Below are positions 1-6,499 of a DNA stretch of 38,297 bases, piece by piece. The position numbers and the translations under genes were made by a program. The notes under the pieces were generated by a model. It was not told the DNA's origin. It ran no database searches and saw nothing but the letters and a program-made list of their open reading frames with translations. Numbering within the stretch: the first letter of the stretch is position 1; each line of letters begins with the position of its first letter. Origin of the DNA: Spirochaetales bacterium. Lineage in GTDB: Bacteria; Spirochaetota; Spirochaetia; Treponematales; Treponemataceae. The stretch lies in contig JAUNWH010000024.1 of assembly GCA_030540405.1 (NCBI GenBank), positions 1 to 38,297 of the forward strand, given 5' to 3'.

Positions 1-16
1 CTTGATTTTATTTTGT

Positions 17-55
17 TTTTAACTTAATTTCATTTTAATTTTAACTTAATTTCAT
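17..55. repeat. two 17-bp direct repeats upstream of glyA
   Basis: The 17-mer TTTTAACTTAATTTCAT occurs exactly twice, at 17-33 and 39-55, a period of 22 bp (about two helical turns). Such spacing would suit a dimeric regulator on one DNA face. It lies about 180 bp before glyA. No function is known; it could also be chance in AT-rich DNA. Confidence 0.55.
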
Positions 56-95
56 AAACCATACATACCTTGTTCTGTGCATATAAAGCATAACT

Positions 96-233
96 GTGCA
101 GGCTAGAAAGCTTGCCTGTGCTTCAAAAGTTCAGCTTACTTGCGGAAAGAGCTAGATTCAACTAGAATGCTAAAAAGACTTTCAAATGTCTGTTACTATT
201 TGAAACTGTCCAAATTTCATAAAGCGAGGTGAG
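96..233 (+). promoter_or_regulatory. structured 5' leader of glyA with Shine-Dalgarno
   Basis: Two clear stems precede glyA: GTGCAGGC (96-103) with GCCTGTGC (114-121), 8 bp including two G-U pairs, and TTTCAAAT (180-187) with ATTTGAAA (198-205), 8 bp perfect. A strong SD, GAGGTGAG at 226-233, follows and fixes the start at ATG 238. The layout resembles a regulated leader, but I do not recognise a glycine, ZTP or THF riboswitch consensus. I could not place the promoter with confidence. Confidence 0.4.
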
Positions 234-237
234 TCCA

Positions 238-1743
238 ATGCCTACTCCACTTGAAAACTATGTAAAGGAATGCGGCGGAAAATTGAATCCTGCCATGACT
301 TCCTATGTTGCGAATCTTCAGCTTGTTTCTGATGTAGCCCCGGAAATTGCAGAAGACATTGTAAAGGAGCTTGCAACCCAGCGCCGCCATTTAAAGCTTG
401 TGGCAAGTGAAAACTACTGCTCTCTTAATGTTCAGGCCGCAATGGGAAATCTTCTTACAGACAAATACGCGGAAGGATTTCCAGAGCACCGTTACTACGG
501 CGGATGCGAAAACATCGACTCAGTAGAAAAAACTGCCGCGAAAGAAGCCTCAGAGCTTTTTGGAGCTGACTACGCTTATGTTCAGCCTCATGCCGGATGC
601 GACGCGAACCTTGTTGCTTACTGGGCAATTCTTTCAAAGACTATCGAAACTCCGACACTTGAAGAAATGGGCGTAAAGTCCCTTGCAGAGCTTAATGCTG
701 AGCAGTTCGACATTCTGCGCAAAAGATTCGGCAACCAGCGTCTTATGGGGCTCGACTACTCTTGCGGAGGACACCTTACCCACGGATATAAAATGAATGT
801 CTCTGCCCGTATGTTTGAAAGCCATCCTTACGGAGTTGACAAGGAAACCGGCCTTTTGGACTATGACGCAATCGAAAAGCAGGCAATGGAAGTAAAGCCT
901 CTTATTCTTCTTACAGGATTCAGCGCGTATCCAAGAAAAATCAACTTTAAGAAATTCCGCGAGATTGCAGACAAATGCGGAGCAGTTCTTATGGTGGACA
1001 TGGCGCACTTTGCAGGGCTTGTGGCAGGAAAAGTTTTCACAGGCGACTACGATCCTGTAAAATGGGCAGACGTTGTTACAACCACAACACACAAGACTTT
1101 GAGAGGACCACGCGGCGCGCTCATTCTTTGCAAGAAGGAATTTACAGACTACGTGAACAAAGGCTGCCCTATGGTTCTAGGCGGTCCTTTAAATCACATT
1201 GTAGCGGCAAAGGCTGTAGCATTTAAAGAAGCAAAAACTCCTGCATATCAGGCTTATGCACAGAATGTTGTAAAGAATGCCCAGGCACTTGCAGCAGCCT
1301 GCATTGAAAAAGGAATGAAGCTTCAGACCGGCGGAACAGACAACCACCTTATGCTCGTTGACGTTACAACTTACGGACTTACAGGAAAACAGGCAGAGGC
1401 GGCACTGTTCAAATGCGGTGTTACAGCAAACGCGAATGCCCTTCCCTATGACAAGAACGGCGCCTGGTGGACTTCTGGAATCCGCATTGGAACTCCGGGG
1501 CTTACAACTTTGGGCATGGATGAAAACGACATGAAGAAAGTTGCGGAAATTATTGACCTTGTTTTAAAAGGAACAAAGCCAGGACTTACAAAGGACGGAA
1601 AGCCTGCAAAAGGAAAAATTGAGCTTGACGGCTCTGTTCAGGCAAAGGCAGAAAAAGAAGTCCAGGAGCTTCTTTCAAAGCACGTTCTTTATCCAGAGCT
1701 TGACCTTGACTTCCTTAAAAAAGAATTTGTAAAAGGATTTTAA
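238..1743 (+). CDS. glyA: serine hydroxymethyltransferase (spirochaete long form)
   Basis: This PLP enzyme converts serine and tetrahydrofolate to glycine and 5,10-methylene-THF in the cytosol, the main entry of one-carbon units. The sequence shows the SHMT core: KLVASENY near residue 55, RYYGGCENID, VDMAHFAGLVAG, and TTTTHKTLRGPRG with the Schiff-base lysine near residue 286. At about 501 residues it is longer than the usual 420. The extra length is mostly an insert at about residues 134-171 between AYWAILSK and LDYSCGGHLTHG, plus a longer N-terminus; I recall this form from treponemes. The start at ATG 238 is chosen over an in-frame GTG at 229 because GAGGTGAG ends four bases before it. It is a single-gene unit closed by a strong terminator. 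Confidence 0.96.
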   Translation: MPTPLENYVKECGGKLNPAMTSYVANLQLVSDVAPEIAEDIVKELATQRRHLKLVASENYCSLNVQAAMGNLLTDKYAEGFPEHRYYGGCENIDSVEKTAAKEASELFGADYAYVQPHAGCDANLVAYWAILSKTIETPTLEEMGVKSLAELNAEQFDILRKRFGNQRLMGLDYSCGGHLTHGYKMNVSARMFESHPYGVDKETGLLDYDAIEKQAMEVKPLILLTGFSAYPRKINFKKFREIADKCGAVLMVDMAHFAGLVAGKVFTGDYDPVKWADVVTTTTHKTLRGPRGALILCKKEFTDYVNKGCPMVLGGPLNHIVAAKAVAFKEAKTPAYQAYAQNVVKNAQALAAACIEKGMKLQTGGTDNHLMLVDVTTYGLTGKQAEAALFKCGVTANANALPYDKNGAWWTSGIRIGTPGLTTLGMDENDMKKVAEIIDLVLKGTKPGLTKDGKPAKGKIELDGSVQAKAEKEVQELLSKHVLYPELDLDFLKKEFVKGF

Positions 1744-1763
1744 GCCGTTATATTGAAAAAACT

Positions 1764-1800
1764 GCCGCTAGGAACTAAAACACCTGGTGGCTTTTTTTTT
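1764..1800 (+). terminator. rho-independent terminator of glyA
   Basis: A 9-bp stem, GCCGCTAGG (1764-1772) with CCTGGTGGC (1783-1791, two G-U pairs), has a 10-nt loop and is followed by nine T (1792-1800). It ends glyA transcription before the convergent toxin-antitoxin genes. Confidence 0.9.
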
Positions 1801-1816
1801 GCAGATAGAATAAAAA

Positions 1817-2332
1817 CTATGATTTCTGCATTGCCTTTCTAACAATATCAACCAAAATAAAATAAGATAAATCTTCATCAAAAAACTTATAAAAACCGTA
1901 ATGCTCATAAAAGCTTTTTGAAGTTTCTTTTGCATCCACAATGATAAAATATAAACCCGTTACATCAGCAACGTGAATCGCCATTGTAAATGCCTGCGCC
2001 AAAAGCCATTTTCCAATTCCTTTTCCTTTAAAATCTTTATCAACCGCAAGCCGTGCAATTCTTAATGCCGGAATAGGATATTTTGGCAATTTTCCCCTGA
2101 AATCATCAGGAATTTCTTGATACGCAACTTGTGCCGTTGCCAATGTGAAATATCCTGCTATCTGATTTTTTTCATCCAATGCAACGAATGTTTTTCCAAT
2201 GCCAAGTTCGTCATTCTTTAGTGCATACCGTAAAAGAAATTCATTCAAGACTTCAACTTCACAATCAAATTTTTTAAGGGCAGATTTTGGATTTATTTCT
2301 TTCACCGAAACTAATCTTAATCTGCTGGTCAT
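1817..2332 (-). CDS. GNAT-family acetyltransferase toxin (TacT-like)
   Basis: This 171-residue protein has a GNAT fold. The acetyl-CoA loop is seen as [21 protein letters not shown] at about 91-111, and the C-terminal SFYEHYGF carries the usual catalytic tyrosine. Toxins of this class (TacT, AtaT, ItaT) acetylate the amino group of charged tRNAs and stop translation. It follows a DUF1778-type ribbon-helix-helix antitoxin and its ATG overlaps that gene's stop (ATGA at 2329-2332), the normal type II arrangement with translational coupling. The length fits the family. The tRNA substrate cannot be read from sequence. A non-toxic acetyltransferase is unlikely given the pairing. Confidence 0.88.
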   Translation of the reverse strand: MTSRLRLVSVKEINPKSALKKFDCEVEVLNEFLLRYALKNDELGIGKTFVALDEKNQIAGYFTLATAQVAYQEIPDDFRGKLPKYPIPALRIARLAVDKDFKGKGIGKWLLAQAFTMAIHVADVTGLYFIIVDAKETSKSFYEHYGFYKFFDEDLSYFILVDIVRKAMQKS

Positions 2333-2583
2333 TTAAACAAACCTTTTAAAGCCTCGTTTGGCTCTGGTGGATTATCAAGCAGATTCATGACTAAATCTCT
2401 ATCCCGATTGGAAAGCACAAGCGTTTCATTTTCAGCTAAATCAAGTTGAGCCTGATTCAATGAAGTTGCAAGAATATATGAAGAAAGAGAAATATGCTTA
2501 AGTTCCGCAGCCCGTTCAAGGAGGGACTTCTGATTTGAACTTGCCCTAAGATCAATTCTTACGTCTTTTAATGCAACTGCCAT
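2329..2583 (-). CDS. DUF1778 ribbon-helix-helix antitoxin (TacA-like)
   Basis: This 84-residue protein begins [15 protein letters not shown] and continues with an RHH DNA-binding segment ([23 protein letters not shown]), followed by a C-terminal tail that would wrap the toxin and ends NEALKGLFK. Such antitoxins neutralise the GNAT partner and repress the shared promoter. ATG 2583 is selected because GGAGGT lies just upstream (minus-strand GGAGGTACTATTATG); the reading frame extends further 5' but without translation signals. It overlaps the toxin start by 4 bp. Confidence 0.88.
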   Translation of the reverse strand: MAVALKDVRIDLRASSNQKSLLERAAELKHISLSSYILATSLNQAQLDLAENETLVLSNRDRDLVMNLLDNPPEPNEALKGLFK

Positions 2584-2602
2584 AATAGTACCTCCAAGGT
2601 TT

Positions 2603-2634
2603 ATAATAGCATGACGTGCAGTGTTTGTACACAC
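2603..2634 (-). promoter_or_regulatory. promoter and possible operator of the GNAT/RHH pair
   Basis: On the minus strand, TATTAT (2608-2603) lies 17 bp after a weak -35, TGTACA (2631-2626). An imperfect inverted repeat, GTGT-N6-ACAC (2621-2634), overlaps the -35. RHH antitoxins commonly autorepress at such sites, so it is a candidate operator. Confidence 0.45.
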
Positions 2635-2660
2635 AAAAAAGAACTGACAAATATGAAAAA

Positions 2661-2975
2661 TTATTCTATTACTCCAAAATTCTTAAAATAATCCTCTTTC
2701 TTGGATATATACCCTCCAAATATCCAGCATATAGGATAGCCATCCAGTTGTATTTGATACCAACAATTATTTTTGCCATCAGCTATATATGGTTCTGATT
2801 GTTTTATTATTTTTACATTAGTTCCAGTTTGAACTTTGCCTAAAACAAGTCCTTTTGTATTTGGTTCAAGCCTAATTCTTACATTTAAATCGTTTACAAC
2901 GCCATCTTCCATTTTTATTTCAAATTCATTCAATATATAAAAAAATCTGTTCAATTTTTCAAATTCGTGTGGCAA
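2661..2975 (-). CDS. small SH3-like domain protein, possibly 5'-truncated
   Basis: The C-terminal part reads as a bacterial SH3 domain: [27 protein letters not shown], then [19 protein letters not shown]. Such domains usually sit behind a signal peptide in cell-wall or periplasmic proteins, but no signal peptide is present here. The frame opens with TTG at 2975, only 3 nt after the SPOR gene's stop and without an SD; the first ATG (2912) also lacks one. It may be a fragment left by recombination, or a coupled downstream gene. Its DNA is more AT-rich than that of its neighbour. Confidence 0.4.
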   Translation of the reverse strand: MPHEFEKLNRFFYILNEFEIKMEDGVVNDLNVRIRLEPNTKGLVLGKVQTGTNVKIIKQSEPYIADGKNNCWYQIQLDGYPICWIFGGYISKKEDYFKNFGVIE

Positions 2976-2978
2976 CTT

Positions 2979-3989
2979 TTATTCAATCGTATAACAGTCT
3001 ATGCCGGCGTTTTTTAGTTTTTGGCCCATTGTCATGCTGGAGTTTTCGTCCACAGCGACTATAAAATATGTAGTTCCGCTGGAGCGGGTTTCTGTGTAGC
3101 AGTATGCGTTGAAGCCTTTTTGCTTTGCATTTCTTATGCAGTCGTCAGCGTTTTCTTTTTTCTTAAAAAGACCAAGCTGCTGTTTTTTTCCAGGATGTTT
3201 TTGCGACAAAGGAATTTCAGGCTGAACAGAAGATTCTTTCGCTGGCGTTTCTGAATTTTCAGTGTAGCGGCTTTGTGAAGATGAAGCGGAATTTTCTTTC
3301 GGCACAAAGTACCAGAACGGAACGCGCATTATCTGGCTTTTTCCATTTGCAACAGAGGATTCCGGGCTTAAAGGAAATTCGCGGTTAAGTTCTTCCGCAT
3401 ATACTCTTGCAGAAGTCAAATGCCACAAAGTAAAAAGAACTTGCGCCTTTACACTTTTCATGGACTGCATTGAACTGTACGCTTTTAAAAGCTCCACAGA
3501 ATCAGAAATATCCGCGCCGGGAACAGAAGATGCCTTGCAAAGTTCACTCCAAACAGAATAAAGCTTGACTGTGGCTGAAACTGTTTCATTCTTGGAATTT
3601 CTGACCGCGCTGTTCAAGTAAGAGTCGGCTGTTTCCCAGTTGCCAGCACAAAGATTCGCGCGCACAGCATTCAGAACAAGCTGCTCAGAAGTAACCTTTG
3701 GCATATTTGAAGCGTCATGCGCCGCAATGCCAGCTGCCTTTGCATAGGAATTTCCAGCGTCAGTATAAAGCCCAAGCTGTTCCTGCAAAGTTCCAGTATA
3801 ATATAGAAGAGAACGAGTGTCCGCGGCAGTATCGGCAAAGTCAAGATTGCGCTTTAAATAGTCAATTGAGTCAAGAACAGTTTCCTGCTTTAAGGCTTCC
3901 TTTTTTATGATTTCCGCGGATTTTTTATTCTGCGCAAAAACTGAAGTCGAAATAACACAAACATAAAATGCAAGCAATAACTTTTTCAT
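2979..3989 (-). CDS. secreted SPOR-domain protein with TPR-like region
   Basis: The 336-residue product has a signal peptide (MKKLLLAFYVCVISTSVFAQ), then alpha-helical repeats resembling TPRs (about 40-200; for example LLYYTGTLQEQLGLYTDAGNSYAKAA), a Ser/Pro/Glu-rich linker at about 230-265, and a C-terminal SPOR-type domain (from KKQQLGLFKKKENADDCI to the end). SPOR domains bind denuded peptidoglycan glycans, so a periplasmic cell-wall role is likely. Its ATG overlaps the stop of the upstream LapA-like gene (ATGA), so the two are translationally coupled and probably work at the envelope together. Confidence 0.75.
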   Translation of the reverse strand: MKKLLLAFYVCVISTSVFAQNKKSAEIIKKEALKQETVLDSIDYLKRNLDFADTAADTRSLLYYTGTLQEQLGLYTDAGNSYAKAAGIAAHDASNMPKVTSEQLVLNAVRANLCAGNWETADSYLNSAVRNSKNETVSATVKLYSVWSELCKASSVPGADISDSVELLKAYSSMQSMKSVKAQVLFTLWHLTSARVYAEELNREFPLSPESSVANGKSQIMRVPFWYFVPKENSASSSQSRYTENSETPAKESSVQPEIPLSQKHPGKKQQLGLFKKKENADDCIRNAKQKGFNAYCYTETRSSGTTYFIVAVDENSSMTMGQKLKNAGIDCYTIE

Positions 3990-4282
3990 TCAGCATTTTC
4001 CTGCGGCTGCTGTAAAGGAGATTCTTCTTGCTGAATATTCTGCTTGGATTTTTTTTCTTTCTTTTTTGTTTCAGGAAGGGATTCCGTTTTTCGTTTTTTT
4101 CCAAATGTGAACGGAAGCGTAATTACAACGCCAGCCAAAAAAGCGGAAAGCAGAGCTGCAAAAACCGGAATATCTTCAAAGCTATGAAAAAACCAGATTG
4201 AGCACTTATTAGAAAGATTAAATCCAGTAAGAAGAGCGACAAGCACAACCAAAAATAAAATTCCTATAAGCTTTAACGGCAT
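3986..4282 (-). CDS. LapA-like (DUF1049-type) small membrane protein
   Basis: This 98-residue protein has two membrane segments (about 4-23, LIGILFLVVLVALLTGF, and 39-60, FAALLSAFLAGVVITLPFTF) followed by a charged tail rich in Lys, Glu and Gln. That matches the LapA/DUF1049 pattern, a family linked to lipopolysaccharide or envelope assembly elsewhere, although many spirochaetes lack LPS. ATG 4282 is preferred over the upstream frame extension because GCGAGG precedes it. It is the first gene of a two-gene unit with the SPOR protein, and its promoter lies in a repeat shared with the next toxin-antitoxin locus. Confidence 0.6.
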   Translation of the reverse strand: MPLKLIGILFLVVLVALLTGFNLSNKCSIWFFHSFEDIPVFAALLSAFLAGVVITLPFTFGKKRKTESLPETKKKEKKSKQNIQQEESPLQQPQENAE

Positions 4283-4318
4283 ACAAACCTCGCAAAAATT
4301 CAAAATTACAAATCAATT

Positions 4319-4354
4319 AAATTATAATTGCATTCAAGGAAAATTGCAATTTTA
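4319..4354 (-). repeat. promoter repeat, copy L (drives lapA-like/SPOR)
   Basis: This 36-bp sequence is repeated at 4983-5018 with one mismatch. On the minus strand it contains TTGCAA (4349-4344), a 17-bp spacer and TATAAT (4326-4321), a good sigma-70 promoter for the LapA-like gene (ATG 4282). The -35 sits in a perfect 14-bp palindrome, AAAATTGCAATTTT, a possible operator. Confidence 0.75.
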
Positions 4355-4376
4355 ATGACATTAAAAATGGAATGGC

Positions 4377-4733
4377 TTATTTTAATTTTGAAGAAAGTTT
4401 CTTATCAAATGTAAAAACAGCTTCATTAAGAAGTTTTTTTCTTGAAATTATAATGCAGTCAACAAAGTCAAATGCAGTTTCAGAAAAAATAGAAAGCGCA
4501 TTAACAATAACTTCCTTATTCTGAATTTCAATTTCATCTAAAAAAGGAGCAACTATTGATTTTATTTCATTTCTAGGAACTTTATAAAGCTTGGTCAGCA
4601 CATACACAACTTCGGCAATAATTTCTGGCAAAGTAAAAGAACCTTGCTTTATAACAGATTCTGCTTTGTCCGCCTGTTCTGGAATATCATCCAAAAGATA
4701 GCGGAGAATAACATTTGTATCTATGAGAGTCAT
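4377..4733 (-). CDS. PIN-domain ribonuclease toxin (VapC-type)
   Basis: The 118-residue product is a PIN domain. Acidic residues expected to bind Mg/Mn are visible: D in LIDTNVILRYLL, E in LPEIIAEVVYVLTKL, D in FDFVDCIII and D near the C-terminus in FTFDKKL. VapC toxins cut tRNA or rRNA. The gene lies 2 bp downstream of a small antitoxin gene, and both are flanked by the 36-bp promoter repeat. The target RNA cannot be predicted. Confidence 0.88.
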   Translation of the reverse strand: MTLIDTNVILRYLLDDIPEQADKAESVIKQGSFTLPEIIAEVVYVLTKLYKVPRNEIKSIVAPFLDEIEIQNKEVIVNALSIFSETAFDFVDCIIISRKKLLNEAVFTFDKKLSSKLK

Positions 4734-4735
4734 TT

Positions 4736-4951
4736 TTATTTTCCAGAAAAAGCAGAAGAAGCAACTTCCTGTTCAAGGTGAATCAACGATGTATTCGCAT
4801 AACTAGCCGCACGTCCGCGGCATGAAACAAATTTTTCAGCAGAATCATTTTCTTCATCCACAACGACTATAGCCGACTGTTTTAATTTAAAAGTAATATT
4901 TCCAAGAGGAACAAAAGATTTTCCGTCATAATAAGCCTTGACTGCAATCAT
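4736..4951 (-). CDS. antitoxin of the PIN toxin (DUF104-like N-terminus)
   Basis: The 71-residue product starts MIAVKAYYDGKSFVPLGNI. This resembles DUF104 (AF2212-like) antitoxins or other short beta-rich antitoxins paired with PIN toxins. The rest includes a C-terminal segment (RAASYANTSLIHLEQEVASSAFSGK) that probably binds the toxin. ATG 4951 is chosen because GGAGG precedes it by 7 nt; the longer frame upstream runs into the promoter repeat. The toxin gene follows after 2 bp. Assignment rests mostly on size and context. Confidence 0.75.
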   Translation of the reverse strand: MIAVKAYYDGKSFVPLGNITFKLKQSAIVVVDEENDSAEKFVSCRGRAASYANTSLIHLEQEVASSAFSGK

Positions 4952-4982
4952 GAGATGCCTCCTATAATTTTTTAATATATTA

Positions 4983-5018
4983 AAATTATAATTGCATTCA
5001 AAGAAAATTGCAATTTTA
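4983..5018 (-). repeat. promoter repeat, copy R (drives the PIN toxin-antitoxin pair)
   Basis: This is the second copy of the 36-bp repeat at 4319-4354 (35 of 36 identical). TTGCAA (5013-5008), 17 bp and TATAAT (4990-4985) point towards the antitoxin ATG at 4951, with the same AAAATTGCAATTTT palindrome over the -35. The only difference between copies lies in the spacer. Confidence 0.75.
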
Positions 5019-5033
5019 TATTTATTATGTGCT

Positions 5034-5246
5034 AGGGCAAACGCATTATAAATGTATTCAGCATAAAATTGCCTTTCAGACACGGTTTCCTAGTTCAAAA
5101 TCGCGCAATAATGCGCTACACGCTGATTGTTGCAAAGTAACTATAGAATTACCCGCTCACGCGGCCGCAACAATCAGAGTGTTTTTGCCCCAGAAACCGT
5201 TCCTTCGCGCAAACTTTACTTAAATTATTTATAATGCGTTTGCCCT
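5034..5246. repeat. 213-bp nested inverted-repeat element
   Basis: The outer arms, AGGGCAAACGCATTATAAAT (5034-5053) and its complement (5227-5246), match over 20 of 20 bases. Further in, ACGGTTTC pairs with GAAACCGT, and ACACGCTGATTGTTGC pairs with GCAACAATCAGAGTGT (15 of 16). A small hairpin, GCGCA-ATAA-TGCGC (5103-5116), lies in the left half. The 7-mer TATTATG occurs outside both ends (5023-5029, 5248-5254) but not adjacent to the arms. The open frames across it look non-coding. It could be a MITE, a large structured RNA or a recombination site. Confidence 0.85.
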
Positions 5247-5267
5247 GTATTATGCGTTTTTTTTCCG

Positions 5268-6413
5268 TTATTTTTCTGAGTCTTCTTTTTGTCCGAGATA
5301 TTTTCCGGTTGCTTCAAACAAAGCATTTTCAATTTCTTCAATTCTGAAATTCCGCTTCTGGATAAAGTCCCTGATTGTCATGTCGAATTTACTTTTTTCA
5401 TCAAAAGCATAACCCGCGCTGAACAGCAGCTGCTCGGTCTGCTCAACTGTAAGGTTCATTCCGAGAGCAAGGAGAAAGACAGTGTTCTTTTTGGGATGAT
5501 AGTTCGGATTTTTCTGGCTTCTGATTTTTGAAAACGCGCGCTTATCAATTCCGCCCTCGCCGCCAATGCTCGTGTTCTTGTAAATTTGAGATGGCTTTTC
5601 AAGACCGTTCAGTATAGAAATCTGAATAAAATATTCCAAACAAGAATTAAATGTAAGATATTTTTTTGGAATCTTTGTAACTACACCACTATTGTCAGTT
5701 TTCGCTCCTGCATCTTTTAGGATTTTTATTATCTCAGTACAGGAATCGTTATGATTGATATTGCACGCATATGAAAAAATTGAAAAATTTTTATCTGTGC
5801 GAAAATTTACATCTGCGCCATTTTTTACTAAAAGATCAACCATTTCAGTATTTTTATAAGCAACCGCATGGAAAAGAGGAGGAAATCCATCTTTATCGCA
5901 GAAATTAACATCTTCGCCATCTGCAATACAAACTTTAGCAAATTCTATACTATTCGCCATAACAGCTATCATCAAAGGACTGCAAGCATTATTTTTATCA
6001 TAATTGCTAAAACACCTAGAAAATTCAACACTACTTTTCAGTTTCAAAAACTGCTTTTTTATAAAATAACTAGAATCTTCCAAAAGTTCATCAAGATAAA
6101 TCATATAAGAAAGATGCTGAGCACCTCCCCAGTAATACACAAAAGAACTTTCATCTTTTCTGGAAATCATAGAAAAACAACACCCAAGATTTTTCATTTT
6201 ATCACGGACTTGCTTATCTAAATTAGGATTTAAACGCCAATCTTCTATCTCTATCTGGCGATAACCTAGCTCGCAAAGTTTACCACAAAGAATATCGATG
6301 TCATCCGTCATAAAATACTCATAGGTTTTGCCACAGTTTTCAATGTAGACCTTTACATTTTCAAAAACAACAGGCTCTTTTTTCTTGTCAGTTTTTTCAG
6401 CATTCTCGGACAT
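5268..6413 (-). CDS. ankyrin-repeat protein with HTH-like C-terminal domain
   Basis: The 381-residue product has three parts. Residues 15-135 are an unrecognised domain. About 140-245 holds ankyrin repeats (SPLMIAVMANSIEFAKVCIADGEDV, then PPLFHAVAYKNTEMVDLLVKNGADV, each shown only in part). About 255-375 is a helical domain containing IDKRAFSKIRSQ, HPKKNTVFLLALGMNLT and QTEQLLFSAGYAF, then IENALFEATGKYLG. I recall a very similar tail in Firmicutes proteins with macro or other stress/defence N-termini, and it looks XRE-like. ATG 6413 follows AAGAGAGA. It is the last gene of a three-gene minus-strand cluster with a PD-(D/E)XK nuclease 86 bp upstream. The function is unknown. Confidence 0.7.
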   Translation of the reverse strand: MSENAEKTDKKKEPVVFENVKVYIENCGKTYEYFMTDDIDILCGKLCELGYRQIEIEDWRLNPNLDKQVRDKMKNLGCCFSMISRKDESSFVYYWGGAQHLSYMIYLDELLEDSSYFIKKQFLKLKSSVEFSRCFSNYDKNNACSPLMIAVMANSIEFAKVCIADGEDVNFCDKDGFPPLFHAVAYKNTEMVDLLVKNGADVNFRTDKNFSIFSYACNINHNDSCTEIIKILKDAGAKTDNSGVVTKIPKKYLTFNSCLEYFIQISILNGLEKPSQIYKNTSIGGEGGIDKRAFSKIRSQKNPNYHPKKNTVFLLALGMNLTVEQTEQLLFSAGYAFDEKSKFDMTIRDFIQKRNFRIEEIENALFEATGKYLGQKEDSEK

Positions 6414-6499
6414 AAAATAATCTCTCTTTTCTTTTAAGTTTTGACAAATTGTACGGCAATGCAAACTAAAAAAGTCGCAAAACGGGGGACTTTTGAAAA

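Noticed and set aside
96-205. A known glycine, ZTP or THF riboswitch before glyA
   Set aside because: The conserved motifs of those classes are not seen; only generic stems are present.
975-1226. Small reading frames inside glyA and other long genes
   Set aside because: They overlap well-supported genes in other frames and encode no recognisable product.
5008-5223. A 71-codon reading frame across the 213-bp element
   Set aside because: It crosses the inverted repeats, has no SD, and its translation is low-quality; the palindrome explains the DNA better.
5034-5246. Integron attC site, given the palindrome next to a toxin-antitoxin cassette
   Set aside because: The outer arms do not fit RYYYAAC / GTTRRRY core sites, and no intI or other attC-like copies are in the window.
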